The position numbers were made by a program, and so were the translations under genes. A DNA stretch of 64,000 nucleotides from NCBI GenBank assembly GCA_035610365.1, contig CM069432.1:168266035-168330034 (forward strand). Direction: 5' to 3'. Origin of the DNA: Aquatica leii. Taxonomy: Eukaryota; Arthropoda; Insecta; Coleoptera; Lampyridae. Positions 11,105 through 23,224 of the stretch are shown one piece after another. The notes under the pieces were generated by a model. The model had not been told where the DNA came from. It searched no databases and worked only from the letters and a program-made list of their open reading frames with translations. Numbering within the stretch: the first letter of the stretch is position 1; every line of letters starts with the position of its first letter.

Positions 11105-11268
11105 ATAATTTTAAAATTTGATCAAAGTAATGATCCCTTCTTTTAGAAGGTTGAATGAAAGCAACTACTTCACACATTCACATTCACACATTCGCAAATT
11201 ACTGAAGTAGTTGCTTTCATCCAACCTCCTAAAAGAAGGGATCATTAATTTGATCAAATTTTAAAATT
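11105..11268. repeat. PLE-end hairpin
   Basis: Two inverted arms of about 65 nt: one up to GCAACTACTTCA (ends about 11172), the other from GAAGTAGTTGC onward (about 11203). They flank a CACATTCACA-rich loop. The right arm is the same sequence that follows the hammerhead ribozyme at 13.03 kb. Its similarity to that copy begins at 11193-11194, exactly at the predicted ribozyme cleavage point (GTC|GCAAATTACTG). The copy therefore looks like one made from ribozyme-cleaved RNA, with an inverted partial duplicate attached. Confidence 0.7.
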
Positions 11269-11792
11269 TGTATTTATAGTATGTAAGTATATTTAAGATT
11301 TTTCCGTTATTATAACTTACTTTGTCTAAAAATTTAACTTAACGAATTTAACAAGTTTATGCTTATTGTGTTATTGCTATGTGTATTATTAATCTTATAG
11401 TAAAAGTTTCTTTAACTGTAATGTTTTAATTTCCATATCTATAATATGTTATCGTTTTTTCTTAATAATATATATAATAATAGTTTTTTGGGTAGCGTGC
11501 TAATCTCGCAAGTGTGTTGCCGCTAAACTAATTTCATTTGGCTATCAGAAAAGTACGGTCCAATTTAATGCATGCGGTTGGCTATCTGTATACGTTATTT
11601 ATCCGTGGTACTACATATTTTTGTATGATGTGTTGCTTCTAATAATAAAGTATTTATATTTAATGTAGTCTTAAAAACTCCAAAAATATTGGCATTATAA
11701 AGTTTGTAGATTTTCAGGCAACCTAAAAAACAATATTAACAACTGGATTTGAAAATTAAAAGATGTTTTCCTATAAAGCTAAAAAATTTCAT

Positions 11793-11978
11793 TTAAAAAA
11801 ATAAGTTTAAATTAATACTACTAATGGTGTCAATCAGAGTAGCAAACATTTGCTCTTCTGAAGTACTAAGTGCTGGTGTATAGGTTCCACCACCTGTTTT
11901 ATTTAATTCCATATAAAATTTAGGCCTTGCATCTCTCAAAAACACATACCAAGATGCATTTCCTCTTCTTCTTATCAA
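11793..11978 (-). pseudogene. Myb/SANT-like protein fragment, possible Harbinger accessory gene
   Basis: A 61-residue frame containing DARPKFYMELNKTGGGTYTP followed by LSTSEEQMFATLI. This resembles the segment just after the Myb/SANT-like DNA-binding domain in insect accessory proteins, where an AR...K-TGGG motif is followed by an acidic SxxE stretch. Harbinger elements carry such a gene beside the transposase, and the Harbinger relic lies only 0.8 kb away, so it may be the second gene of that element. Upstream sequence on this strand (11990-12600) gives only broken frames. The short match makes the assignment tentative. Confidence 0.45.
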
Positions 11979-11979
11979 A

Positions 11980-12990
11980 TATTACACGTTGTTGAATTCT
12001 GCGATGTTTCGCAGAAGAGATAAGCTACTGATATTTACGCCTGCTTTAGTTTTGTTGAGTCTTGCATACAGTGTTGCAATCTCATAATCGCTAAGTCAAA
12101 GCAGGCTCCACTAAAGATCTGTTATTTCCAAGACTCTAACTCGCTGAAACGCTTTTGGTAACGTGCTTTTTTTATTCGATTAAACTTGTTTTTGTTTTTA
12201 CGACTATTAAAGCAGCTCGTCTTTATACTGATGCTCAAATAGTTCTTGCGTAGCTCTCACTCTTTCCGCATTGTCTTTATACCTTTGTTGCTAATTGCAT
12301 TGTAACTATTTTTATATCACTGAATGACATCAATAGCATCACGTTGGTGATGTTAAAAATCCTGTTAATTAAGCTTGTCGTGACTGAAGTTATAAGCAGT
12401 GTTTCTCTCTGGATTTACGATTCGACTTTCCTAAGTGAGCTTCTGTTGTCTCCTTTTTGACCATTCTGGTAACGGTTGCTTTTAAACGTTATAAATTGTG
12501 TTTAATCATTAAGACCTGTGCATCTGAACTTGTGCGTTTCTAAATCTTTAGTTCCAGCCAGCTTTTGAGAAAAAATATTAGGATACGTCGAGCAATTGCT
12601 GATTTCGGGTCGTGGCCTCGAATGATTTTACAGTTGGGTAATTGTACGTGCGTTACTTTAAACAGAGCGCTTGTAAAATTTGCGTAAAGTACATTTCCTT
12701 TTTTCATCTTAATTACTATTGGTCTCGTGGGTTCTTACCGGAACTCCCTTCACTTCTTCAAAATAAAATACAGTCTACCGTTTTGTTCCCGTGTGGCCAA
12801 AACAGATATTATAAAATCTGGTTTTTGAAATAAACATAATATTTTGTAGAAATATATAACGTGAATTAAATTTCAGCAGTGAAATATATGGTTAATAGAA
12901 ATTGCTCCAATAAAATTTTCTGCACTTGTCAGAAAGTTGTATTTGCGATATACGCAGTTTTTTTAATTTAAATGCATTAAACTTAATTAT
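11980..12990. other. Unresolved region, richer in G+C than surroundings
   Basis: Lies between the Myb-like fragment and the ribozyme-bearing PLE end. Composition is less A+T-rich than neighbouring spacers, as expected of an old element body. I could not read a convincing frame on either strand; it may be the remains of the Harbinger 3' part or of the PLE. Confidence 0.3.
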
Positions 12991-13004
12991 TCTGGATAAA
13001 AATT

Positions 13005-13135
13005 ACTTGACTCAGTGTGAGCGAGTCTGATGAAGTGTTCATCCAGAACACGAAACGTCGCAAATTACTGAAGTAGTTGCTTTCATCCAACCTCCTAAAA
13101 GAAGGGATCATTAATTTGATCAAATTTTAAAATGA
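13005..13135 (+). repeat. Penelope-like element end (pseudo-LTR)
   Basis: Contains a hammerhead motif followed by GCAAATTACTG, CATCCAACCTCCTAAAAG and AATTTGATCAAATTTTAAAAT. The segment after the cleavage site is repeated as the hairpin at 11105-11268. The CCTCCTAA block is shared with other PLE ends in this window. Confidence 0.65.
13010..13076 (+). ncRNA. Hammerhead ribozyme, PLE type, intact core
   Basis: CTGATGA (13027-13033), a bulged A, stem II GTGTTC / GAACAC (6 bp) with a short loop, GAAA (13052-13055), then CGTC. Every invariant core base is present. Stem III is the minimal self-complementary ACGT, so a dimeric fold is likely. Stem I is imperfect: the two pairs next to the core (a wobble and G-C) are followed by an internal loop, then CAGT pairs with ACTG. 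Predicted cleavage is after C13059. This is the best canonical core in the window. Confidence 0.75.
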
Positions 13136-13139
13136 TATA

Positions 13140-13915
13140 CGGAACTTGAGATTTTGATTCGTGTATAGACTTAACATAACTAAGTTAAAAAAATTAAACT
13201 TATAGTAAAAGCACTAGTTTTTGTTATCTGTTTGTTGTAATTAAATAGCTAGTTTACTTTTTGTGGTAAATACACCACCATACTACACCACGCAAAGTTA
13301 TTACCGATTTTTTAAACATTATTGTAATGTTATTCCAAACTTAAAAAAAATACATTATCGTTTACAAAAAAAAATACAAATAAGTTAAAACTGTTTAGTA
13401 ATTAATACAATTTAAATTTAAATTTTTTTTTTTACTTACATTTTCTTATAATTTATTTATTGTTATTAGATAACCTTGCGTTCTCAATACAAATGTATGC
13501 TAGGATTATTTAATTAACATAGAGATATTGTCGCAATAACATCAAAAATACTAAAAATCAAAGTTTCAACGCAATATGAAACTGAATTGAACGCATGGTA
13601 CAGTAACGAATATGAAATGTGCTTATGCATAAACCTTAAAGTGCGTATAGCATAATAAGGTCGGCAGAGATATTCAACTTTTAAAATGTAGTTTAATTGT
13701 CAAACGCACTTTATATTACTTTCATCTAGCTTTTACTTTGCGTGCTTTCTAAAACTGGAGAAAGCTGTCTATTATAAGAGAGAGTGATGTTTATTCTAAG
13801 CAATATTTCATTATTATGTATTCTCTCTGTTTCGTCCAACGGTGTAATTAAATTTGTAATATACATTATGTTTTCTATTGTTCTATTCAGTTTATATACA
13901 CATAAACATACATAT
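13140..13915. other. A+T-rich non-coding DNA
   Basis: I see no supported gene or repeat boundary here. Confidence 0.35.
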
Positions 13916-13919
13916 TAAA

Positions 13920-14012
13920 TTACGAACCTGTAAGCTCTTAAGGTTGTTGACACCACGAATGAAAATAAACAGCGTAAATTTCTTTTCAGCGACTTGCTGA
14001 CACCAAGAATTG
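13920..14012 (+). repeat. Dispersed repeat shared with 50024-50110
   Basis: Shares AAGGTTGTTGACACCAC, AATAAAC and TTGCTGACACCAA with the minus strand of 50024-50110. It ends where the fold-back element at 14020 begins. Its nature is unknown; the second copy abuts a mariner-type relic. Confidence 0.6.
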
Positions 14013-14133
14013 CAAATTCTTTTTTGTACTTACTTTTACTTAAATCAGCAGAACTTCTAATAGCTTTTTCTTCTTTAATTCAGCACAAAAAAGAACACAT
14101 TTACAAATATAGACTAAGCCCGAAGTCGTCTTC

Positions 14134-15410
14134 CCCAGTAAACACAAAATTGATAATGTTTAGTAACAGTTTCAAAACAAAAAAATTATGATTCACTTTT
14201 GTTTCAAACATAAAAGAAACCTAACTGCAATAAAATAGCTATAAGTCCATCGCTGTTTCACTTATTTGAATCAGTATAGTTTCGGTATTTTAAATTCAAA
14301 TCTGTTGCAAACTAAATGTTGCATTCGGTTTACGTTTTAAAAGCTTCGTTCTTGAACTGATACTAAATGATCGATACATGTATGATTTTTTTGTTTCAAT
14401 AATCAACTAAAACAATTCTATAATAATACATTTTCGAATGCACGTTTCAAAATTTATTGCACAATAAATATTTTTAAATACATTATCACATTGAGTTTTT
14501 TACATATTGCAAATTTCTTTGATGTGGTCTTTTCACGGAAGCCTCGTAAACTGCATCAGTTACTGTTGGGTAGCAACTTTTAACCGCATCTGTAACATAG
14601 AAATAAATATTTCATTTATATACATACATAATCATAGAGTTACACAAAATTAATTACATTTTTTAAATAAAAAACAACACAAACTTAATATAAATATCAC
14701 TTTAGCAATTATAAGAAAGTTATAAAAACACTGTGAATACCTTTAGCTGTACATAATCGTATAGAAAACTTGAAGAATTGAACTGTAATTATAAATACTA
14801 AGTATCATCAGATTTACGCAATAATCTACCTTAACGCAACCATGTGTGTTAATTTATATTTTTTTCATACAAATTAAAACATGATACATAAAGAACAGAA
14901 ATGATAATAATATTGATTACATTTATGGATTATAATAAAATGTTTCGACTTACCGTTTATTGTTCCATTTCGTAATTGTACACACAGCATCACTTATCAA
15001 ACTGCAACCGAACAAGTGAAAAGATATCAATTTGCAGCGCAAGCGTTGACGACAGTAATCAAAAGTATAGCAACGACTAATGCTGACTAATTACAAAGTA
15101 TTCGTTTTTCCTAGAACGATTCTACTGTTTTGAAAATAATTCAATCTTATTTAATCGATCTTCAAGCAATTCTAGTTATTCAAAAAATATTCGGATTTAA
15201 CAAATCAGTTTTTAACCGGTTGCTGATTATGGGAAAAAAATTGCAAGTACTGAAACGGTTCAAAACTGATTGTGAAAAATCGGAACTCTTTCAATTTATT
15301 CACTGTCAGTTACATGTAAATGATATAAAAATGGAACTAACACGAAACAACGTATTGAAACAATTGTTTTAATTTTGTGACTGTAACAGTTTCAATCCGT
15401 GTTTACTGGG
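14134..15410. mobile_element. 1.27-kb element with CCCAGTAAACAC termini, copy 2
   Basis: Perfect 12-bp terminal inverted repeats: CCCAGTAAACAC at 14134 and GTGTTTACTGGG ending 15410. It sits inside the left arm of the fold-back element. Comparison with the intact right arm suggests the target read about GTATTCCTTTCG, giving a 2-3-bp duplication (TC or TCC). The low divergence between the two copies implies fairly recent activity compared with most elements here. Contents are as in copy 1. Confidence 0.85.
15130..15372 (+). pseudogene. Unidentified ORF inside the CCCAGTAAACAC element, copy 2
   Basis: Same frame as in copy 1, here open from VLKIIQSYL to NNVLKQLF, with stops only further upstream. 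It shares LVIQKIFGFNKSV and LLIMGKKLQVLKRFKTDC. No known domain is recognised, and it may be non-coding. Confidence 0.22.
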
Positions 15411-16014
15411 TCCTTTCGTAAACGTAAAACTGCATATACCCGTAACCGTATAAGTACTTACTTAGAAGCGTTTCTGGTGAATCAAACTCGGTAGTCGGTA
15501 CATATCTCGTCACAATTATCAGAAATCACAGTATCTTATTTACATTTACAGTACCAAACGCAAATGCATAGGTTTTTTATTGCATACATATCTTTATCAA
15601 CAAAATTCAGATGTGAGCGTTTAATCTCTACAAGAAGTTGTTTTTGTTTAGGTACTAGGTATTACAATTTAGCAACTTGTACAAACGGTTTTTTCTGATA
15701 TTAAAAATTATATTTCTTTATCTCGAATAAAGAACGATTAAACCGATTTTAGAGGTACTAAACACTAGAAGAATGTTATTATGTTAGTCGTAATACTTGA
15801 ATTTCAATACATTGTCAAGGCTGCTATAAACACTTTATTTTTTATACCAATATAGAAGGCGTATAGGAGTGGGTAGTACCCACAAAACCATAAGTTCCAT
15901 TTAGGTTCCCTTAGCATTCCCAAATATTCATTTCTAAAGCATTCCAATAGTAGTTTGTGTATGGACTTCTAATAACACACCTAATTTAAAAGGTATTCTA
16001 TAAGAATGCCTATA

Positions 16015-16292
16015 TAAGAAGAATAAAGTACTCTAAAAGATTCTTTTAAAAGCACTCCTATAGGAATACTATATTTAATTTAAAAAAGAAGTACTTATAG
16101 CAGCCTTACAACTGACAGTTGATTGGAAAGACTAAAGTATTAGAAGTGTAGCATCCTAATGGCCTTCCCATATTGATTCTATAACAATGTATATAGAAGG
16201 AGAATAAAGTACCCTAAAAGATTCTTTTAAAATCACTCCTATAGGCCTTCTATATTGATATAAAAAACAAAATGTTTATAGCAGCTTTGACA
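16015..16292. repeat. Direct repeat pair in the fold-back core
   Basis: 16015-16110 and 16195-16292 share AATAAAGTACYCTAAAAG, CACTCCTATAGG and TTTATAGCAGC-like blocks, about 180 bp apart. The inverse of the same segment lies at 15820-15872, so the inner arm exists in three diverged copies. Confidence 0.65.
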
Positions 16293-16912
16293 ATGTATTG
16301 AAATTCAAATATTACGACTAACATCATAACATTCTTTTAGTGTTTTAGTGCCTCTAAAATCGGTTTAATCGTTCTTTATTCGAGATAAAGAAATATAATT
16401 TTTAATATCAGAAAAAATCGTTTGTAGAAGTTGCTAAATTGTAATACCTAGTACCTAAACAAAAATAACTTCTTGTAGAGATTAAACGCCGACATCTAAA
16501 TTTTGTTGATAAAGATTTGTATGCAATAAAAAAACTTATGCATTTGCGTTTGATACTGTAAATGTAAATAAGATACTTTGATTTCTGAGAATTGTGACGA
16601 GATATGTACTACCAAGTTTGATTCACCAGAAACGCTTCTAAGTAAGTACTTATACGGTTACGGGTAAACGCAGTTGTACGTTTACGAAAGGAATACGACT
16701 TCGGGCTTTATCTATATTTGTAAATGTGTTCTTTTTAGTGCTGATTTAAAGAAGAAAAGACTATTAGATGTTCTGCTGATTTAAGTAAAAGTAAGTACAA
16801 AAAGAAACAATTGAAAACATATATCTATTTTTGTACGATCAGCTTATCCACGTTTTAGCGCTTTATTGTTATTGTTTATTTTTTACTTGGCATCCAGTTA
16901 TTTTTTTTAGAG

Positions 16913-16935
16913 CAGGGGTGGCCAACCTGCGGACT
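16913..16935 (+). repeat. Solitary hAT-like terminus
   Basis: CAGGGGTGGCCAACCTGCGG matches the usual start of many hAT elements. No matching right end or 8-bp duplication was found nearby, so it is probably a truncated insertion. Confidence 0.4.
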
Positions 16936-16939
16936 TAAA

Positions 16940-18600
16940 CTTAAAAAGAATTGTAATAAAACATTTATTTTATTTATAAAAAGAAATATATTTTTGATAT
17001 AAATCTAGTGAAAATGCATGCGACTGATAATAGATAATAAAAAATAATTAACTGCATAATTTTGTTATACAGTTAACCCAAAGTTGATTCAAAGGAGTTC
17101 CTATAGATGTTATTATTGAGAAGGTGTTCCAATGGCTACGTCATGGCAAAGCGAGATTAAAAAATAAAATAATTAGAATGATGCAGCAAACTACAAATCC
17201 ACAAACCATTGATTAAAAATTATTATAGTTTAGACAAAGATACTGTACAAATTTCTTAATAAAAAATGACTTAAAACTAATCATTTCATGCGTTTGGTGT
17301 TTCTTATGGTATGCTATTAAAACCCTGTAAAAGCATGCAAATCAATTACCTTTTAGTCGTTAACTTTGTCATGCTATTCTACAACATAGGAGAGTACTAC
17401 ATTGGCACTATTTTAAAGCATTCTAATGGAACGTGAAAACTTCTACCTTTGGCCTGCTTTTGTACAACGTCTAATAGGACTCTATAAGCACTAACTGTAC
17501 AGCATTCTACTGGAGTGTCAAAGCCTATCTTTAAACATAAACCATTCTACTGCTACAGGAAGGCTTTCAGTAATATCAATACTGCCTCTATGCTTCTAAA
17601 AGCATTATTATGGAACCTATTTGGTTTTTTGGGTAGGTAAGTAATTACATTAAACAGTTTACTGAAATCGTTCTTTTGATACTTTTTTTGTGCGACAATT
17701 TTTCGTAGACTGGCCGTTTCAGAGATACTAAACATTATACTATTGTATTTACTGAATATTTTACTAATAATGTACATCAAAATTTTATTTTATAATAGTG
17801 ATTTAAAAAACCGCTATACTTTTTTAACAACATTAGCAGCTATTTAAGCAAATTTTCTAACTTAGTTTTCATAAAATTATTTATAACCGTTTTTGGTAGA
17901 CTGATAGTTTACGAGATCTAGACATTAAACCATTACATGTTACACTGTTTCAATATTTATAGCAATGCGTATCTATTTAATTAGGTATTAGCATTAATTG
18001 GATTTCTTTTTAATTTAGATATTTTCTATGATAGAAGTTATATGTTTAGTTTTGTACAATAACGATGCGATTAATTTATTAGAACACTCATTAAAATTGT
18101 GGAATCAGCCAAAAGCCATCAACGTTGAACGGTCGATCACATCAATGTTATCAGAGTTAAATCTATACGGGGTTTTAATGTCCAGTGTACGTCTATACAT
18201 TTATTATTTCTAATTATAGTGTGATAGAACAATACGGATCTATGATTACATTTTGTGTATGTAAGTAAAATTTGTTTTTTCTATAAAATAATGAGCAAAT
18301 AGAAAAACTTGTGCATGTTGGTTTTGTTGAATGTAATATTGCGCAATTACACATCTTTTTTAAGATGTGGCAACGTTTATTAGCAAAAACAAAATTTACT
18401 GTATAAAATTTTCTAAAGTAAAGAAGGTATCCAGCAAACACAAGAGCATCGTGACTGATAAAGTTTGGGTCTTTAATGATAAGATATTTATTATTTATTG
18501 TAATTATCTAATTATAAGCGAGTTGAAATGATTACAAAAATGTTTATTACTCATCACATTTGTTATTTGAGGATTCTTGTTTTTTTTACCGCATAGTTAC
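16940..18600. other. A+T-rich non-coding DNA
   Basis: No supported gene. Short open frames at 17553-17780 and 18028-18441 show no domain and are expected by chance. Confidence 0.35.
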
Positions 18601-18609
18601 AATCAACAA

Positions 18610-18783
18610 CAAAATTTCCATTTGTTTAGATAGTCAGGACCGCGACCGGCCTAAAAACTTTAATTGCAAATATCTGAAAACTGGTTCATTTTAGACCAAA
18701 TCTTTAAAAGAAAAATTTTCATTTAATGCCACTAGAAAACTACTCTTTGAGTTTGTAGTCGTATTTTAAATACACCCTGTATA
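18610..18783 (-). mobile_element. Truncated mariner-type element end
   Basis: On the minus strand it begins TATACAGGGTGTATTTAAAA, a typical terminus of insect mariner/Tc1-type elements. It runs inward into moderately complex sequence. No second end or transposase is visible. Similar ends are at 50232 and 52716. Confidence 0.45.
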
Positions 18784-18789
18784 AGATTT

Positions 18790-21700
18790 TAACAGTTATA
18801 ATTGATTAGTTTTTTATTTAATTTTGTTTAAGTTAAACTTACTTTACAATATCAATTGACGATATTATCTGTAGTAGCTATAATTTTTAATTTAAAAAAA
18901 TGTTGCAAATATTGCTTTCATATTAACCATTTAATTAATTAAACATTAAAAAAAAATTCAAAAATATTTAATTTTAAAAAAATATTACGTGTCGTCTATT
19001 CGTAAACAATTTATGTTTTTATTTAGTTTTTTTTACCAAAAGGTATTCTCAATAAAAAATAAAAAATTAGTTTTAATTTATTAACAATAAACGTAACAGT
19101 ATCAACAAAAATTCATATAACAAGATCACATTAATTATATTTGTATTTACAATACTTTAATCATAAAAGTTAAGCTGCACAACTAACTGTAGCCAGCAAA
19201 CAATTCTTTAAACTATTAAAATATGTACAACAATTTAAAAAGAAATTTTACGACTTTGTCTTACTTTAGTTTTAAACAGAAATTAAAATATTGCTACTAT
19301 GAAAACATTGTAATTAACTTATAAAATAGAGCTAATCGGATATTCAACAGTGCAGTATACAATGTTATAAAATAAATTAGTTTATCAACATATAGGAAAC
19401 AACTTAAACTCAGTATGCGAATAACGTAATGTATACAGTTGTAAGTAGAATGCTTAGCAGAATACTGTATTTATAATATTAAACCTTTACTCTTGACGAA
19501 TGAAGTCTCATTATACATAGTTTAAATAAAAATTCTTTTACATACTTGATTGAGCCAAAAATACTTTACAAAAAACATATATATATAATTATATTAACTA
19601 ACATTAAAGTACAATATTTTTGTTTAGTAGTAAAAATGAATTACTTATTAGAGTTTTCTAAACCCGAAAGACGCTCTAATCCTAGTATAGACTCCGTTTG
19701 CGATTACTTAATTTTCCATGTTTTATAAACGTTAAATAAAATAACTTTAAATGTAAACAACTAAAGTGTGTATATTGACTAATACTTTTAAAATAAATAG
19801 TTTTTAGGCATTATAAATGTATAGTAGTATAACGGTTTTATCTATTTTGTTAAATTTAAGTTTAATATTTGCATCTGGAAATGATGTAAAAAATTTATTA
19901 ACCATTAAAATAAGTTAGTATAACTAGTAGTATTCCTGTTTAGGAACACCATTTAAAAATCAAAGGTCGTAAAACATAAAAGTCAGGGTATGAACTTCGC
20001 ATTTTCTTGAAACTCTTCTATAAAATTTTTGAATAAAGTCTTACGATGTTATAAGGATTCGTAAGATCCATAATATACAGAAAGAGCCAGAAGGGATAAA
20101 TCTTCATATTTCAAGTTTACTAAATTGTGAATCTTGTACGTGATTTAATTTTGTTCGTAAATACCGTTCACATTAAACTTTGTTGTATATGTAGTCAAAC
20201 TTAATAGTTTAAAGACAATATCTACTTCAAAATTAATCCTTGCAGTATCTTTAGAATGCAACTTCAGCATTATGACTTTATATAACTGCTGAATTTGGGA
20301 TACCCTATGTTCCAAAACATTAGTAATTAAACACAAATCATATTTGAGTGTTAGTTAAGCAGACGGATAATTATTTCTATATTTGCAAACATTTATAAAA
20401 ATAATACAACATAAATTCAAACAGTTGTGTCAAATTTTTAACAGTAAAGGTTAAAAACTTTAAGGAATCAATCATACAAAATGCTTAAAATACCTTTGAA
20501 CTTTTGAAAAAGATTATTATATTAAATTGAAAGGGTAAAGCAATAAAAACAACTAAATACCGAAAACATTTTACACTTAGACGATTCTATCAAAAACAAG
20601 CAAGATTTAAAGTTTGCAGTTTTGTCTCAAGTTAATTATAAAAATTTAAGATAATCTGAGAATTAAAAAAATTAAGTGCAGATTTAATAAATATTTATTT
20701 ATACAGTTTGCCAATTTTTAAAAACTTGAATTTAATTTAGACTTTAAATTAATGTAATATTATTCTTTTACAGTAAACGACGTAAACATTTTGTGGTTTT
20801 TAAATATGGTACATCAAACAGTAAAGAATCACAACTGTTTTGTGTTAAACGTTTTATTGAAAACAGGTACACAATCAATGTCAACTATTTCGTATTATAA
20901 AAAACGATAAACATTTTTAACAAGTTTTTACAACAACAACCATTTTTTTTATATCATTAGTTATTTATTTTTTTTAGACAACTTGTTTATTTTAACTTAT
21001 TATAAACTTAGAATAATACTAAATATAGAACTTTATAGAAAATTACTAAGTAGTACTCGTATTCATATCTTCAGTGGACTGTATTAATTATGATTGCAGT
21101 TGCTTATAGTACGGCCTTAAAAATTGGTTTTTATTTAAAATTTATACAAAAACTGCGGCACAATAATTTATAACATAAACGATCAAGAGTGGCAAATATG
21201 TCTTAAACAAATAAACACCTTTTAATTCAACAATTACTTTTAACCTCGTGAGTAAAACTATGTAATGATTCTTTGTCGTTTTTATATATTAGGTTAATTA
21301 AACATAACAATTCTATATTAACGTATTGATACACTAAACCTAAAGCATCCAACCGTACTATAAATTATTTTTTAAAGGATGCATCATCAAAAAATTAATA
21401 TAATCAAATCTATGAATAACAAAATCATTAGTTTGAGTAGTCCACAATTCCATACAGAAAACTTAAACATTTTAAAAAACATTCTAAAAAATAACAATTA
21501 TCTTTTAAGAATTTAATAGACAATATTATTCCATACGAACACTTATAACATGCCATCATAATTGACCAAAACTAACTTTACTTATAATTTTGAATATACT
21601 AAAATGATAAACGTTTAAGGTCAACTAAAAACTCTTTCTAATTTTAAAAAACATTTTAAAAATAGCGGCTTACAATAACAACATTATTTACAACATTATT

Positions 21701-22665
21701 GACTCAAAAACAAATATATACGACAAATAATGTTATATACAGAATCAAATGCATGAGATCCAATAAATGTTATCTGGAGCAAAATCAACAAAAAAAGCTA
21801 TTCATCGGATAAAAAATCATCAATATGATTACAAAAACAAAAAATCAGAATCAGTTCTTGTTTTGCATCATATTAATACTGTCTATAATTTTGATTTTAG
21901 TAACCCCACGACAAGAGATTAACTTCTGAGATGACTTATCACCAAACATGACAACAATGTGAATTTTAATACAACTATTAATAGCCTTAGTAGTGTATAT
22001 AATAACCTTATCATATGCAATATTATAAGTGTTTGTAAAATTATCGATAATGAGACACCTTGTTGACGGAAACGAAAAATGTGTTGCCGTTTTGGCAACA
22101 CATTTTGAGTTCTGTCCAGGTGTCAAAGTTTAGGTAATTTTACAAAGACGAATGAAATTCAAATGTTTATTACTCGAAAAAAGCAAAAAATTATTTATTG
22201 TCATAATAATTATTAGTGCCGTTACAAAATAAGTCGAGCCAAAACGTAACATGGTTGAAACTGATTAATTTTTGAATTTAGAGCGTTTTCATGGTTACTT
22301 ATTAACAGGCATACTTATCGCTGTAATTATATCTCTTCCGGTTGTGTTATCGTTTATTAATGCTCGTTTAATTGAAAAACGTAATTGAAATGGTGTAATA
22401 TGATTGGTTAATTTTAAATGAGTGTAATAATTACAAAAATGTCACGATCTTAATTTTTCACCTCGTTTTGTTATCTTTTTAGTGCCAACATTTTTGAAAT
22501 AAGTAGGGTTTTTTATCACCCTTTCCTACTAAAAGAATTTCTTATTTTCTTGATTTGCAACTTAGGAGGTTTATTATTTTTTGTTAACTAATTACCTTGA
22601 TAATTTTTTACTGTATCAATTAACCAATAAAAAAATTTGATTGCATTTTTTAAAATTCAACTAAT
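18790..22665. other. A+T-rich non-coding DNA
   Basis: Nearly 4 kb without a supported gene. A small perfect hairpin lies at about 22080-22102 (TGTGTTGCC, 5-nt loop, GGCAACACA). Otherwise I see only A/T runs and chance frames. Confidence 0.35.
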
Positions 22666-22679
22666 CATCAACGGATTAC

Positions 22680-22712
22680 AGGGATAACACTACGGGTGTG
22701 GTGTTATCGGGC
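22680..22712. repeat. Short hairpin GATAACAC...GTGTTATC
   Basis: GATAACAC and GTGTTATC flank a ~10-nt G-rich loop. No function can be assigned. Confidence 0.5.
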
Positions 22713-22913
22713 AAAGCAGACATGATATATTCAAATGTCAAATTAAATGTCAGATAGTAAATCAATTCATAATAATCATACAAAGATTTTCTGATATTTT
22801 TAACAAGAAAATTAACAAAATTCTTTTAGAAAATACACCAAAAACACAATTAATTTGTATTAATTAATTAAACAACATGAAAAGTAGTAAAAAATTATCT
22901 TACCGAATACTCA

Positions 22914-23002
22914 AAATTTTGTCGTAGAGAATGTTTCAAACGTGTTTCTTTGAGGTAATATTACCAAGAAACACGCTTTCAACAATTTCTATGACAAAAT
23001 TA
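22914..23002. repeat. Hairpin with ~38-nt arms
   Basis: The left arm (AAATTTTGTCGTAGAGAATG then CGTGTTTCTTTG) and right arm (CAAGAAACACGC then TTTCTATGACAAAATT) flank a 12-nt loop, AGGTAATATTAC. It lies 0.2 kb upstream of the PLE reverse transcriptase relic, so it may be a PLE terminal structure, but it has no hammerhead core. Confidence 0.7.
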
Positions 23003-23224
23003 TCTCGGTATTATCAATGCTCTAGGGGTATTATAGCTGATAACACATTAATATTCCCTTTTGACCTATCGTCAGTACTATCCAATCTCCTACCTTCAAG
23101 TAGCCAAGTTCTTGTTCAACATTCTTTGCGAATTTACAGGTAAAACCTCTTTTCACATCTTCCATTCTCAGCATTTTATTTAACGTTTAGTTACTATAAA
23201 ACTTGAACCCTAAGATCTTATAAG

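Larger units (their letters stand above)
14020..16806. mobile_element. Fold-back element with ~570-bp arms
   Basis: Left arm 14020-14133 plus 15411-15872 is the inverted complement of right arm about 16234-16806. Matching landmarks are TTGTACTTACTTTTACTTAA at the outer ends, CCCGAAGTCGT, ACGGTTACGGGT against ACCCGTAACCGT, and TTCGAGATAAAG against CTTTATCTCGAATAAAG. The left arm is interrupted at 14134-15410 by copy 2 of the CCCAGTAAACAC element; the right arm shows the uninterrupted target. Without that insertion the element is about 1.5 kb. The centre (15880-16230) holds directly repeated pieces of the inner arm (16015-16110 and 16195-16292). No coding frame is seen and no target duplication was identified. 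Confidence 0.83.

Noticed and set aside
18610..18783. Possible complete small element from the TATACAGGGTGTATTT end
   Set aside because: No opposing terminus or second TA could be found, so only a truncated end is reported.
21851..22126. Overlapping 91- and 60-codon minus-strand frames
   Set aside because: Two frames of the same stretch with no family motif; the stretch contains a small hairpin but no coding signature.
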